NCBI GenBank assembly: GCA_015654725.1
Contig: JAATGI010000407.1
Span: forward strand, 1-8,795
Origin: Rhodospirillales bacterium
GTDB lineage: Bacteria; Pseudomonadota; Alphaproteobacteria; ATCC43930; CGMCC-115725
Length of the DNA stretch: 8,795 nt
Direction of reading: 5' to 3'
Part shown: positions 1 through 6,015 of the stretch, piece by piece
Layout of the letters: the number at the start of each line of letters is the position of its first letter
Position numbering within the stretch: position 1 is the stretch's first letter
Made by a program: the position numbers and the translations under genes
The notes under the pieces: generated by a model
What the model was told of the DNA's origin: nothing
Databases searched by the model: none
The model's input: only the letters and a program-made list of their open reading frames with translations

Positions 1-821
1 CCGGCGCGCGCCGGATGGCGCGGCACGATCACGGTCAGGATCGCGGGATGGGCGCGCTTCAAGAGGCGGTGGGCGGCGGCGGCGATGTCTTCCTCGTTGT
101 CGTGAGTCGAGGCGGCGAGCCAGAGCGGCCGGCCCGCGATCCGGCCCGAGAGCCGCGCCAATTCCGGCTCCGCCGCCGGCAGCGGCGCCGCCGCCAATTT
201 GAGATTGCCGGCCGACAGCACGCGCTTGGCGCCGAGTTGGCGCAGCCGCTCGGCCTGAAGCTGGTCCTGCGCCAGGCACAGATCGAAGCTGGTCAGGAGC
301 GGCTTGATCCCGCCCGGAACCCGCCGCCAGCCATGGAAGGAGCGCGCCGACATCCGCGCGTTCAGCAGCAGCAGCGGAATTTTCCGCGCCCGCGTCGCGC
401 CGATCAAATTGGGCCAGAACTCGGATTCGACCCATAGCGCCAGATCGGGCCGCCAATGATCGAGGAAGGCCTCGACAAAAGCCGGCACGTCCAGCGGCAC
501 GAATTGGTGGATGACGCGGTCCAGGCGGTGGCGGCTCGCCAACAGCTTGGCCGAGGTCACGGTGCCGGTGGTGATGAGGATGGTGAGTTCGCGCTCGGCC
601 AACAGCCGGTCCATCAGCGCCAGCATCGACGCCGCCTCGCCGACGCTCGCGGCGTGAATCCAGGCCAACGGCCCCGCCGGACGGGCGCGCGCGGCGCGGC
701 CGCGGCGCTCTTCGATCCGGATCGCGTCTTCCTTGCCGCCGCGCCGGCGGGCCGCCAGGTACAGCGGCGTCAACGGCCCGGCCGCGACCGTCAGCAGGCG
801 GTAAAGCGCCAGCCACGCCAT
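1..821 (-). CDS. waaA: 3-deoxy-D-manno-octulosonic acid (Kdo) transferase, partial (C-terminus outside window)
   Basis: Glycosyltransferase family 30 enzyme that moves Kdo from CMP-Kdo onto lipid IVA at the cytoplasmic face of the inner membrane, the first step of LPS inner-core assembly. The visible 273 codons start at ATG 821-819 and run off the left edge. About 150 C-terminal residues, including most of the nucleotide-sugar domain, would lie outside, given a usual family length of about 420-430. Family marks read directly are a hydrophobic N-terminal anchor (residues 1-24), then WIHAASVGE at 54-62, TTGTVTSAK, LALWVESEFWPNL and NARMSARSFHGWRR. The next region contains LAQD and the STHDNEE stretch. 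The start lies 2 bases after the stop of the DUF374 gene, so the genes are almost certainly cotranscribed and translationally coupled. No strong Shine-Dalgarno sequence is visible. Identification is secure; only completeness is unknown. Confidence 0.95.
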   Translation of the reverse strand, partial: MAWLALYRLLTVAAGPLTPLYLAARRRGGKEDAIRIEERRGRAARARPAGPLAWIHAASVGEAASMLALMDRLLAERELTILITTGTVTSAKLLASRHRLDRVIHQFVPLDVPAFVEAFLDHWRPDLALWVESEFWPNLIGATRARKIPLLLLNARMSARSFHGWRRVPGGIKPLLTSFDLCLAQDQLQAERLRQLGAKRVLSAGNLKLAAAPLPAAEPELARLSGRIAGRPLWLAASTHDNEEDIAAAAHRLLKRAHPAILTVIVPRHPARA

Positions 822-823
822 GC

Positions 824-1570
824 TCAGCCCCGGCCGGGCGCGACGCGGCGCAACGATCGATAGGCGTCTCGGCTCATCGTCCCCGGCTGTACCGCCGCAT
901 GCCCCATGCGCCGGTCGGCCTCGGCGGTGAGGTCGCGCAGCCCGGCCTCGAGCCGGCGGCGAATCGTTTCCGCGCCCGCCTCGTCGAGCTCGAACGGCAC
1001 CTCGATCAGCGGCCCGACCATGAAAATGCCCCGGCCGAACGGCAGCGGGATATGAAACCGGTCCCAGACATCGAGAACGATGCGCCGGCTGGTGGCGTAG
1101 GTGATGAGCGCGATCGGCGCCCGCGCCAGGCGCGCCACCGTGACGATGCCCGGATTGACGATCATGGCCGGCCCGTCCGGGCCGTCGGGCGTGATCGCGA
1201 CGCAGTTGCCGGCGCGCACCGCCTTCACCAAGCCGCGCAGCGCCTCCAGCCCGCCGCGATTGCTCGAGCCGACGATGATCTCGATGCCGAATTTGCGCAC
1301 GGCCTCGGCCATGATCCGGGAATCGGCATGGGGCGAGGACAGCATGTGCAGCGGCATCGCGCGCGGCCAGCCATAGGGCATCATCAGCAGCCGGCCATGC
1401 CAGAACGCCGCGACATAGGGCTGCTTCGCGGCGTGGAGCCGGTCCGCGACCTCGAAACCCTCGAAGCGCCAGCGGTTCGTGACCCAGATCAGGCGAATGT
1501 AATTGCACACCAGCCACGCCAGCAGGTGCCTCATCGCGTCGGTGCGGCCGATATCCTTGAGCGACATCAT
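824..1570 (-). CDS. DUF374 family lysophospholipid acyltransferase-like protein
   Basis: A 248-residue protein of the DUF374 family, related to glycerolipid acyltransferases and commonly found next to waaA in proteobacteria. It probably works at the inner membrane on lipid A or phospholipid, but its substrate cannot be read from sequence. A hydrophobic N-terminal segment (about 14-30) suggests membrane association. The family core is visible: AAFWHGRLLMMP (54-65), SSPHADSRIMAE (78-89, with the conserved His81 and Asp83), VGSSNRGGLEAL (100-111) and AITPDGPDGP (125-134), followed by a Val-Asn-Pro-Gly segment. The usual Gly after the Asp is Ser84 here. ATG-ATG is the start, 3 bases past the msbA stop, and no good ribosome-binding site is seen, so translation probably depends on coupling to msbA. 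Family membership is clear; the enzymatic role is inferred. Confidence 0.88.
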   Translation of the reverse strand: MMSLKDIGRTDAMRHLLAWLVCNYIRLIWVTNRWRFEGFEVADRLHAAKQPYVAAFWHGRLLMMPYGWPRAMPLHMLSSPHADSRIMAEAVRKFGIEIIVGSSNRGGLEALRGLVKAVRAGNCVAITPDGPDGPAMIVNPGIVTVARLARAPIALITYATSRRIVLDVWDRFHIPLPFGRGIFMVGPLIEVPFELDEAGAETIRRRLEAGLRDLTAEADRRMGHAAVQPGTMSRDAYRSLRRVAPGRG

Positions 1571-1573
1571 GCT

Positions 1574-3376
1574 CTAGGCGCGGGCCGCCCGCGCCGCGAC
1601 GAAATCGGCGAGCCGCGCCTCGTCGCTGAATTGCAGCGAATGCAGCCGGGCATAGGTGCCGCCTTGGCGCAGCAGGTCGGCGTGGGTGCCGCGCTCGGCG
1701 ATGCGGCCGCGATCGACGACATAAATGAGATCGGCGTCGACCACGGTCGAGAGCCGGTGCGCGATCACCAGCGTGGTACGCCCGCGCATCAAATGCTTCA
1801 AGGCGGCCTGAACCTGGCGCTCGGATTCGGTGTCGAGCGCCGAGGTCGCCTCGTCGAGGAGCAGGATCGGCGCGTTCTTGAGCATGGCGCGCGCGATGGC
1901 GAGGCGCTGGCGCTGCCCGCCCGAGAGCTTGATGCCGTGCTCGCCTACTTGGGTGTCGTAGCCCTTGGGCAAGGATCGGATAAAGCCGTCGGCGGCGGCG
2001 GCTTCGGCGGCGGCCTCGATCTCGGCGTCGCTGGCGCCGAAGCGGCCATAGGCGATATTGGCGCGCACGGTGTCGTCGAACAGGCTGACCTCTTGGCTCA
2101 CCAGCGCCATCGAGCCCCGCAGCGAGTCGAGGGTGGCGTCGCGAATATCCATGCCGTCGACCAGCACCGCGCCGTCGCCGACATCGTAAAAGCGCGGGAT
2201 CAGATTGAGGATGGTCGATTTGCCGGCGCCCGACGGGCCGACCAGCGCCACGGTCTTGCCCGCGGGCACGGACAGGGAGACGCCGTCGAGCGCCAGCGCG
2301 CCGCTCGGATAACTGAAGCGCACATTCTCGAATTGGATCGTGCCGCCGGCCGGGACGATGGGCGTGGCGCCGGGCCGGTCGCGAATCTCCGGCTCGATAT
2401 CGAGCACGGCGAAAATCCGCTGCGCCGCGGCGAGCGCCTCCTGGAAGCTGATATTGAGGTTCGCCAGCGCCTTGACCGGCTGATAGACCAGCAACAGCGC
2501 GGTCATGAAGGAGAAAAATGCGCCCGGCGTGCGCGCGCCCACGATCACCTGATGGCCGCCATAAAGCACCACCGCCGCGACCGCGAAGCCGCCCAGCGTG
2601 TCCATCAGCGGCGCGGAGATCGAGCGCACCCGCTGCGCCCGCTCGACCAGCTTGTAGAGCCGCTCGATCACGGCGCCGGCGCGGGCATTCTCGTATTCCT
2701 CCATGCAATAGGCCTTGACGTGGCGCGCGCCCTGAAACACCTGGTCCAGGAGCGTGGTGAATTGGCCCATTTCGACCTGGGTATTGGTCGAGACCCGGCG
2801 CATGCGCCGCCCGATCCGCGCCACCGGCTGAATCGCGAGCGGCAGCGCCACGCACGCCATCGCCGCCAACAGCCAATCCTGATAAAACATCAGCGCCACC
2901 AGGAAGGTCGCGGTGACCGCCTCCTTGCCGATGCCCGACAACAGGGTCGTGGCCGAGGCGCGCATCATGTTGGCGTCGTTGATGAAGCGCGAGATCAGGC
3001 CGCCGGTCGGGTTGGCGTGAAAGAAGGCGAGATCGGCCCGCATCAGCCGCGCGAACAGGCTCTTCTGGATGTCGGCGACGATGCGCTGCCCGACCGTGGT
3101 CATCAGCACGGCCTGGCCGTAGCTGGCGAAGCCCTTCACCACCGCCAGCACGATGACGGCGATCGGCAGCACATAGAGCAGCCAGGCGTCATGGCCGATA
3201 AAGACCTTGTCGAGCATCGGCTGCATCAGCCAGGCGTTGAAGGCGGTGGCCGCGGCCACCACGCCCATGCACAGGCCGGCAAGCGCGAGGCGCGGCCAAT
3301 GCGGCAGCACATGCTCGAACAACAGCCGCCGCGTCAGCGGCAGCGTGCGATGCTCACCCGCGGCTGGCGTGCTCAT
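1574..3376 (-). CDS. msbA: lipid A export ABC transporter, fused permease/ATPase (MsbA type)
   Basis: A half-transporter that as a homodimer flips lipid A-core from the inner to the outer leaflet of the inner membrane using ATP. From ATG 3376 it has 600 residues, close to the family norm (about 580-600). A transmembrane domain with several hydrophobic helices occupies roughly residues 25-315, and the nucleotide-binding domain roughly 345-575. ATPase motifs are all intact: Walker A GPSGAGKST (380-388), Q-loop Gln428, signature LSGGQ (484-488), Walker B ILLLDE (504-509) and switch His540. An in-frame TTG at 3394 would add six residues, but GGAGG at 3389-3385 lies 8 bases before ATG 3376 and inside that extension, so ATG 3376 is preferred. 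Its position just before a DUF374 gene and waaA supports LPS export rather than drug efflux. A general multidrug exporter of the same fold is the only real alternative. Confidence 0.93.
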   Translation of the reverse strand: MSTPAAGEHRTLPLTRRLLFEHVLPHWPRLALAGLCMGVVAAATAFNAWLMQPMLDKVFIGHDAWLLYVLPIAVIVLAVVKGFASYGQAVLMTTVGQRIVADIQKSLFARLMRADLAFFHANPTGGLISRFINDANMMRASATTLLSGIGKEAVTATFLVALMFYQDWLLAAMACVALPLAIQPVARIGRRMRRVSTNTQVEMGQFTTLLDQVFQGARHVKAYCMEEYENARAGAVIERLYKLVERAQRVRSISAPLMDTLGGFAVAAVVLYGGHQVIVGARTPGAFFSFMTALLLVYQPVKALANLNISFQEALAAAQRIFAVLDIEPEIRDRPGATPIVPAGGTIQFENVRFSYPSGALALDGVSLSVPAGKTVALVGPSGAGKSTILNLIPRFYDVGDGAVLVDGMDIRDATLDSLRGSMALVSQEVSLFDDTVRANIAYGRFGASDAEIEAAAEAAAADGFIRSLPKGYDTQVGEHGIKLSGGQRQRLAIARAMLKNAPILLLDEATSALDTESERQVQAALKHLMRGRTTLVIAHRLSTVVDADLIYVVDRGRIAERGTHADLLRQGGTYARLHSLQFSDEARLADFVAARAARA

Positions 3377-3384
3377 GCCGAAGG

Positions 3385-3389
3385 CCTCC
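3385..3389 (-). promoter_or_regulatory. Shine-Dalgarno sequence of msbA
   Basis: GGAGG on the minus strand, separated by 8 bases from ATG 3376. It decides the start of msbA against the in-frame TTG at 3394, which would place this site inside the coding region. Confidence 0.75.
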
Positions 3390-3408
3390 GACAAATACCC
3401 ATCCTGGA

Positions 3409-3414
3409 ATTATA
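3409..3414 (-). promoter_or_regulatory. Candidate -10 box for the msbA operon
   Basis: The minus strand reads TATAAT, a perfect sigma-70-type -10 hexamer, in the 101-bp gap between pmbA and msbA. Transcription would start near 3403, giving a leader of about 26 bases that contains the GGAGG site. The 16-18 bases upstream end in GGACGT-like sequence, so no good -35 partner is present. The site lies in a locally AT-rich patch of a GC-rich region. It suggests that msbA, the DUF374 gene and waaA can be transcribed independently of pmbA. Confidence 0.45.
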
Positions 3415-3477
3415 TCCCCGATTTATCCCAAACGTCCTCGTGACTTAGCGGAAGCGGCGCGGTGCTGGCAAGGCGTC

Positions 3478-4824
3478 TTATCGTCCCGCCACCGTCATGC
3501 CGTCGATCCTGACCGTGGGCGCGTCGATCCCGGTCTTGAAAACGAGGTCGCTCGCCGGCGTCAGGTTGAGGAGCATGTCCTTCAAATTGCCGGCGATGGT
3601 GACCTCGCTCACCGGATAGGCCAGCGCGCCGTCCTCGATCCAGAAGCCGGCGGCGCCGCGGCTGTAATCGCCGGTCACGCCGTTGACGCCCATGCCCATG
3701 AGCTCGGTCACGAGGAAGCCTTGCGCGACGTCGCCGATCAGCTCGTCGCGGGTCACGGCGCCCGGTTCGAGCCAGAGATTGGCGGGCGAGGGGCCGGGCG
3801 GCCCCGACATGCCGCGGCTGGCGTGCCCGGTCGTGACCATGCCCAGTTGCCGCGCCGAGGCGAGATCGAGGAACCAGGTCGCGAGCACGCCATCCTCGAC
3901 AATGGCGCGGCGGCGATTGGCGACGCCCTCGGCATCGAAGGGCTTGGAGCGCAAGCCGCGTTGCTTATGCGGATCGTCGATCACGGCGAGGCCGCGCGGC
4001 AGGATTTGCTGGCCGAGCTTGTCCTTGAGGAAGCTGGTGCCGCGCGTCACCGCCGGCCCCGAGATGGCGCCGACCAGATGGCGCAGCAAGCCGCCCGAGA
4101 CGCGCCGGTCAAAAAGCACCGGCACTTTCGCGGTCGTGACCTTGCGGGCGTTCAAGCGCCGCACCGCGCGCTCGCCCGCGCTCGTGCCGATCTGGGCCGG
4201 GTCGGCGAGGTCGGCGGCGTAAACCGCGCTCGAATAATCGCTGTCGGTCTCCATGCCGACGCCTTCGCCGGCGATGACCGAGACGCCGACATAGTGATGA
4301 GTGCCGCCATAGGACGCGGCGAAGCCGTTGGAGGCGACGATCGCCACGCTCGCCTGGCCCCAACTGGCGCCGGCGCCTTCGGAATTGGTGACGCCTGAAA
4401 CCGCGCGCGCCGCCTCCTCGGCGATTTTGGCGCGCTCGATCAGCACCGCCGGTTCCGGCTCGACCGGGTCGGCCAGATCGAGTTCGGGCCAGCCTCGCGC
4501 CAATTGCTCGGGTGCGGCGAGGCCGACATAGGGGTCTTCCGGCACCGCCCGCGCCATGGCGACGGCGCGCGAGACCAGCGCGTCGAAGCTCGCGGGGTCG
4601 CGCTCATTGGCCGAGACCATGGCCTGGTGCTTGCCGATCATGACGCGCAGGCCGAGATCGAAGCTCTCCGACCGTTCCAGCTTTTCGGTGCGGCCGAGGC
4701 GCTGGGCATGGCTGATGCTGGCGCCCTCGGACAACAGCGCGTCGGCCTGGCTGGCGCCGGCCTTGATCGCCTTGGCGACGAGGTCGGAGAGGAGGGTGAG
4801 GTCGTTCTGGGAGTTTTCAGTCAT
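3478..4824 (-). CDS. pmbA: TldE/PmbA family metalloprotease-associated subunit
   Basis: A 448-residue TldD/PmbA family protein. In characterised cases TldE (PmbA) pairs with TldD in a cytoplasmic heterodimeric protease that clips peptides such as antibiotic precursors and CcdA; the catalytic HExxxH sits in TldD, and none is seen here. Family marks are an N-terminal alpha/beta region with GASQADALLSEG (23-34), the glycine- and serine-rich middle, GVTGDYSRGAAGFWIEDG (382-399) and the C-terminal VSEVTIAGNLKDML (405-418). The length is normal. The start is ATG 4824, which lies inside the heptamer repeat element: the first codons (MTENS) are repeat-derived and no Shine-Dalgarno sequence precedes them. 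No other ATG, GTG or TTG is available in the next 20 codons, so the repeat appears to supply the real start. msbA follows 101 bases downstream with its own likely promoter. Confidence 0.92.
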   Translation of the reverse strand: MTENSQNDLTLLSDLVAKAIKAGASQADALLSEGASISHAQRLGRTEKLERSESFDLGLRVMIGKHQAMVSANERDPASFDALVSRAVAMARAVPEDPYVGLAAPEQLARGWPELDLADPVEPEPAVLIERAKIAEEAARAVSGVTNSEGAGASWGQASVAIVASNGFAASYGGTHHYVGVSVIAGEGVGMETDSDYSSAVYAADLADPAQIGTSAGERAVRRLNARKVTTAKVPVLFDRRVSGGLLRHLVGAISGPAVTRGTSFLKDKLGQQILPRGLAVIDDPHKQRGLRSKPFDAEGVANRRRAIVEDGVLATWFLDLASARQLGMVTTGHASRGMSGPPGPSPANLWLEPGAVTRDELIGDVAQGFLVTELMGMGVNGVTGDYSRGAAGFWIEDGALAYPVSEVTIAGNLKDMLLNLTPASDLVFKTGIDAPTVRIDGMTVAGR

Positions 4825-4886
4825 CAGTTTTCAGTCGTCAGTTCTCAGTCATCAGTTGTCAGTTTTCAGTCATCAGTTTTCAGTCG
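4817..4886 (+). repeat. Tandem array of ten TCAGTNN heptamers (long arm)
   Basis: Ten consecutive units of exactly 7 bp with an invariant TCAGT core and no indel. The variable dinucleotides in order are CA, TT, CG, TC, CA, TG, TT, CA, TT, CG. The first variable base is always a pyrimidine and mostly alternates C and T, giving an approximate 14-bp higher-order period. Each TCAGTCA-TCAGT junction makes an ATG on the minus strand (4824, 4852, 4873). Confidence 0.95.
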
Positions 4887-4894
4887 CCCATCCC

Positions 4895-4922
4895 TTACTG
4901 AGAACTGACAACTGAGAACTGA
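4895..4922 (-). repeat. Tandem array of four TCAGTNN heptamers (short, opposite arm)
   Basis: Read on the minus strand from 4922 to 4895, four exact 7-bp units occur with variable dinucleotides TC, TG, TC and AA. They use the same invariant TCAGT core as the long arm, in reverse orientation, and are preceded by the same GAGTTT cap (4928-4923). Confidence 0.93.
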
Positions 4923-4926
4923 AAAC

Positions 4927-5910
4927 TCATAACCCGAAGATCCGCTTCGCATTCCCACTCCGAATCGCGTCGCGCTCGGTGGCGGGGCGCTCATCGACCC
5001 TGGCCAGGCAGCCCTTCATATCCCCGATATTGTGAGGATAGTCCGATCCGTAAAGGACACGATCGGCGCCGCCGATCTCGATCGCCAGGGCCAGCGCTTC
5101 GGGACGGTAGCACACCGCGTCGTAATAGAGCTGGCGCAGATACGTGCTCGGCGGGCGCGAGATGTGCTGGCGCGCCGCCTTCATCCGCTCCCAGCAGAAA
5201 TCGAGCCGCCCGGCGATGAAGGGCAGCGCCGCCCCGGCGTGCGACGCGATCAATTTCAAATTCGGATAGCGGTCGAAGAAACCGTCATAGATCATGCGCG
5301 AAATCGCCAAGGTCGTATCGAACATGAAGCCGACCGAGGCGGTCAGGCCGTAATCCTGGATATCGAGCTCGGCCGTGCCGGGCGGCGAGGTCGGATGCAA
5401 CAGCACGGGCAGGCCGCGCCTGTCGATGGCTTGCCAGATCGGGGCGAAGGCCGGTTCCGTCAGCGAGCGGCCATTGATGTTCGCCATCACCATGACGCCG
5501 ACGGCGCCGGCGTCGCAGGCCCGCGTCAGCTCCGCCAGCGCCGCATCGGCATATTCCCAAGGCAGCGAGGCGAACCAGCGGATCCGGTCGGGATAGACAT
5601 GCTGCGCCGCCGCCATCTCGTCATTGACGATGCGCGCCGCCTGCAAACTTATTTCCGGCCCGCCCCAATAGCAGGAGGGCGCCGTCAGCGACACGATGGC
5701 GAGATCGACGCCCGCGGCGCTCATCTCCTTGACGCGCAGGGCATAATCGAAATGCGCCGGCTGCGGCGTCAGGAAGGGCGCGCCGTCGCACCACACCGCC
5801 TCCGGCACGTCCATGCTCGGGCGGATTTCGTAATGCGGCCCGCCATGCCGGCGCAGCAGCTCGAACCAGTCGCGCCCGAGCATATGGGTGTGGACATCGA
5901 TCACGGTCAT
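4927..5910 (-). CDS. Amidohydrolase family 2 (ACMSD-like) metal-dependent hydrolase or decarboxylase
   Basis: A 327-residue TIM-barrel enzyme of the amidohydrolase-2/ACMSD group, which includes aminocarboxymuconate semialdehyde, gamma-resorcylate and 5-carboxyvanillate decarboxylases as well as hydrolases. Metal ligands expected for the group are visible: HTH at residues 7-9 (His7, His9), His172 in LLHPTSP, His224 in IASHAGAALPF and Asp290 in YGSDYPH. The length is typical (about 300-340). The C-terminal SGNAKRIFGL is the usual family ending. The start is ATG 5910, preceded by GGGAG 8 bases upstream. The stop TGA (4929-4927) overlaps the cap of the heptamer element. It diverges from the O-methyltransferase gene, so the two may be coregulated. 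Substrate is not identifiable; an acidic aromatic or cyclic substrate is a family-based guess. Confidence 0.88.
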   Translation of the reverse strand: MTVIDVHTHMLGRDWFELLRRHGGPHYEIRPSMDVPEAVWCDGAPFLTPQPAHFDYALRVKEMSAAGVDLAIVSLTAPSCYWGGPEISLQAARIVNDEMAAAQHVYPDRIRWFASLPWEYADAALAELTRACDAGAVGVMVMANINGRSLTEPAFAPIWQAIDRRGLPVLLHPTSPPGTAELDIQDYGLTASVGFMFDTTLAISRMIYDGFFDRYPNLKLIASHAGAALPFIAGRLDFCWERMKAARQHISRPPSTYLRQLYYDAVCYRPEALALAIEIGGADRVLYGSDYPHNIGDMKGCLARVDERPATERDAIRSGNAKRIFGL

Positions 5911-6015
5911 GGCGCCGTCTCCCGGTTTGGCGCGACCTTACAGCCGGCGGCCGCATCACGGGAGGCGAAATCGTGGACGATGAGGTAACGTGCGGCGCTT
6001 TTTGGGAGAGCCGTC
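5911..6015. promoter_or_regulatory. Divergent intergenic region between amidohydrolase and O-methyltransferase genes
   Basis: 105 bp separate two outward-facing starts, so both promoters should lie here. Both genes carry the same GGGAGA Shine-Dalgarno motif close to their ATGs. I see no convincing -35/-10 pair on either strand. A small palindrome, ATCGT-gg-ACGAT, sits at 5970-5981 and could be a regulator half-site pair, though it is short enough to arise by chance. No regulator gene is adjacent. Confidence 0.4.

Larger units (their letters stand above)
4811..4928. repeat. Composite inverted heptamer-repeat element with 11-bp terminal inverted repeats
   Basis: A 118-bp element filling the entire gap between the amidohydrolase and pmbA genes. 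Its ends are a perfect 11-bp inverted repeat, GAGTTTTCAGT at 4811-4821 and its complement at 4918-4928. Inside are ten TCAGTNN heptamers on the plus strand, an 8-bp centre CCCATCCC (4887-4894), and four TCAGTNN heptamers on the minus strand. Other long inverted matches include 4852-4864 with 4903-4915 (13 bp, perfect) and 4838-4849 with 4897-4908. Each outer cap is a last heptamer with the same change, C to G at its second base. Transcribed from the amidohydrolase side, it would fold into a long imperfect stem with the loop around GGGATGGG. No target-site duplication is seen in the flanks. Confidence 0.9.

Noticed and set aside
15..863. Two plus-strand frames opposite waaA (15-437 and 456-863)
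   Set aside because: They are arginine- and glutamine-rich shadows of the waaA reading frame, which carries clear family motifs on the minus strand.
3377..3394. TTG at 3394 as the msbA start
   Set aside because: The only good ribosome-binding site (GGAGG, 3389-3385) would be inside the coding region; ATG 3376 has correct spacing.
899..3448. A stop-free 849-codon plus-strand frame antisense to msbA and the DUF374 gene
   Set aside because: Its product is low-complexity (rich in Arg, His, Asp, Gly and Gln) with no recognisable domain, and it mirrors well-identified minus-strand genes. High GC at third codon positions commonly leaves antisense frames open.
3721..4908. Plus-strand frames antisense to pmbA, some running into the heptamer array
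   Set aside because: No domain or start context; they are shadows of pmbA. Their tails read Ser-Val-Val-Ser-type repeats only because they translate the heptamer array.
4811..4928. The heptamer region as a CRISPR array
   Set aside because: Units are 7 bp with 2-bp variable parts, so there are no spacers of 26-40 bp and no direct repeats of CRISPR length, and no cas genes are present.
5032..5988. A 318-codon plus-strand frame opposite the amidohydrolase gene
   Set aside because: Composition is Arg/His/Asp-rich with no motif, whereas the minus strand has all metal-ligand motifs.
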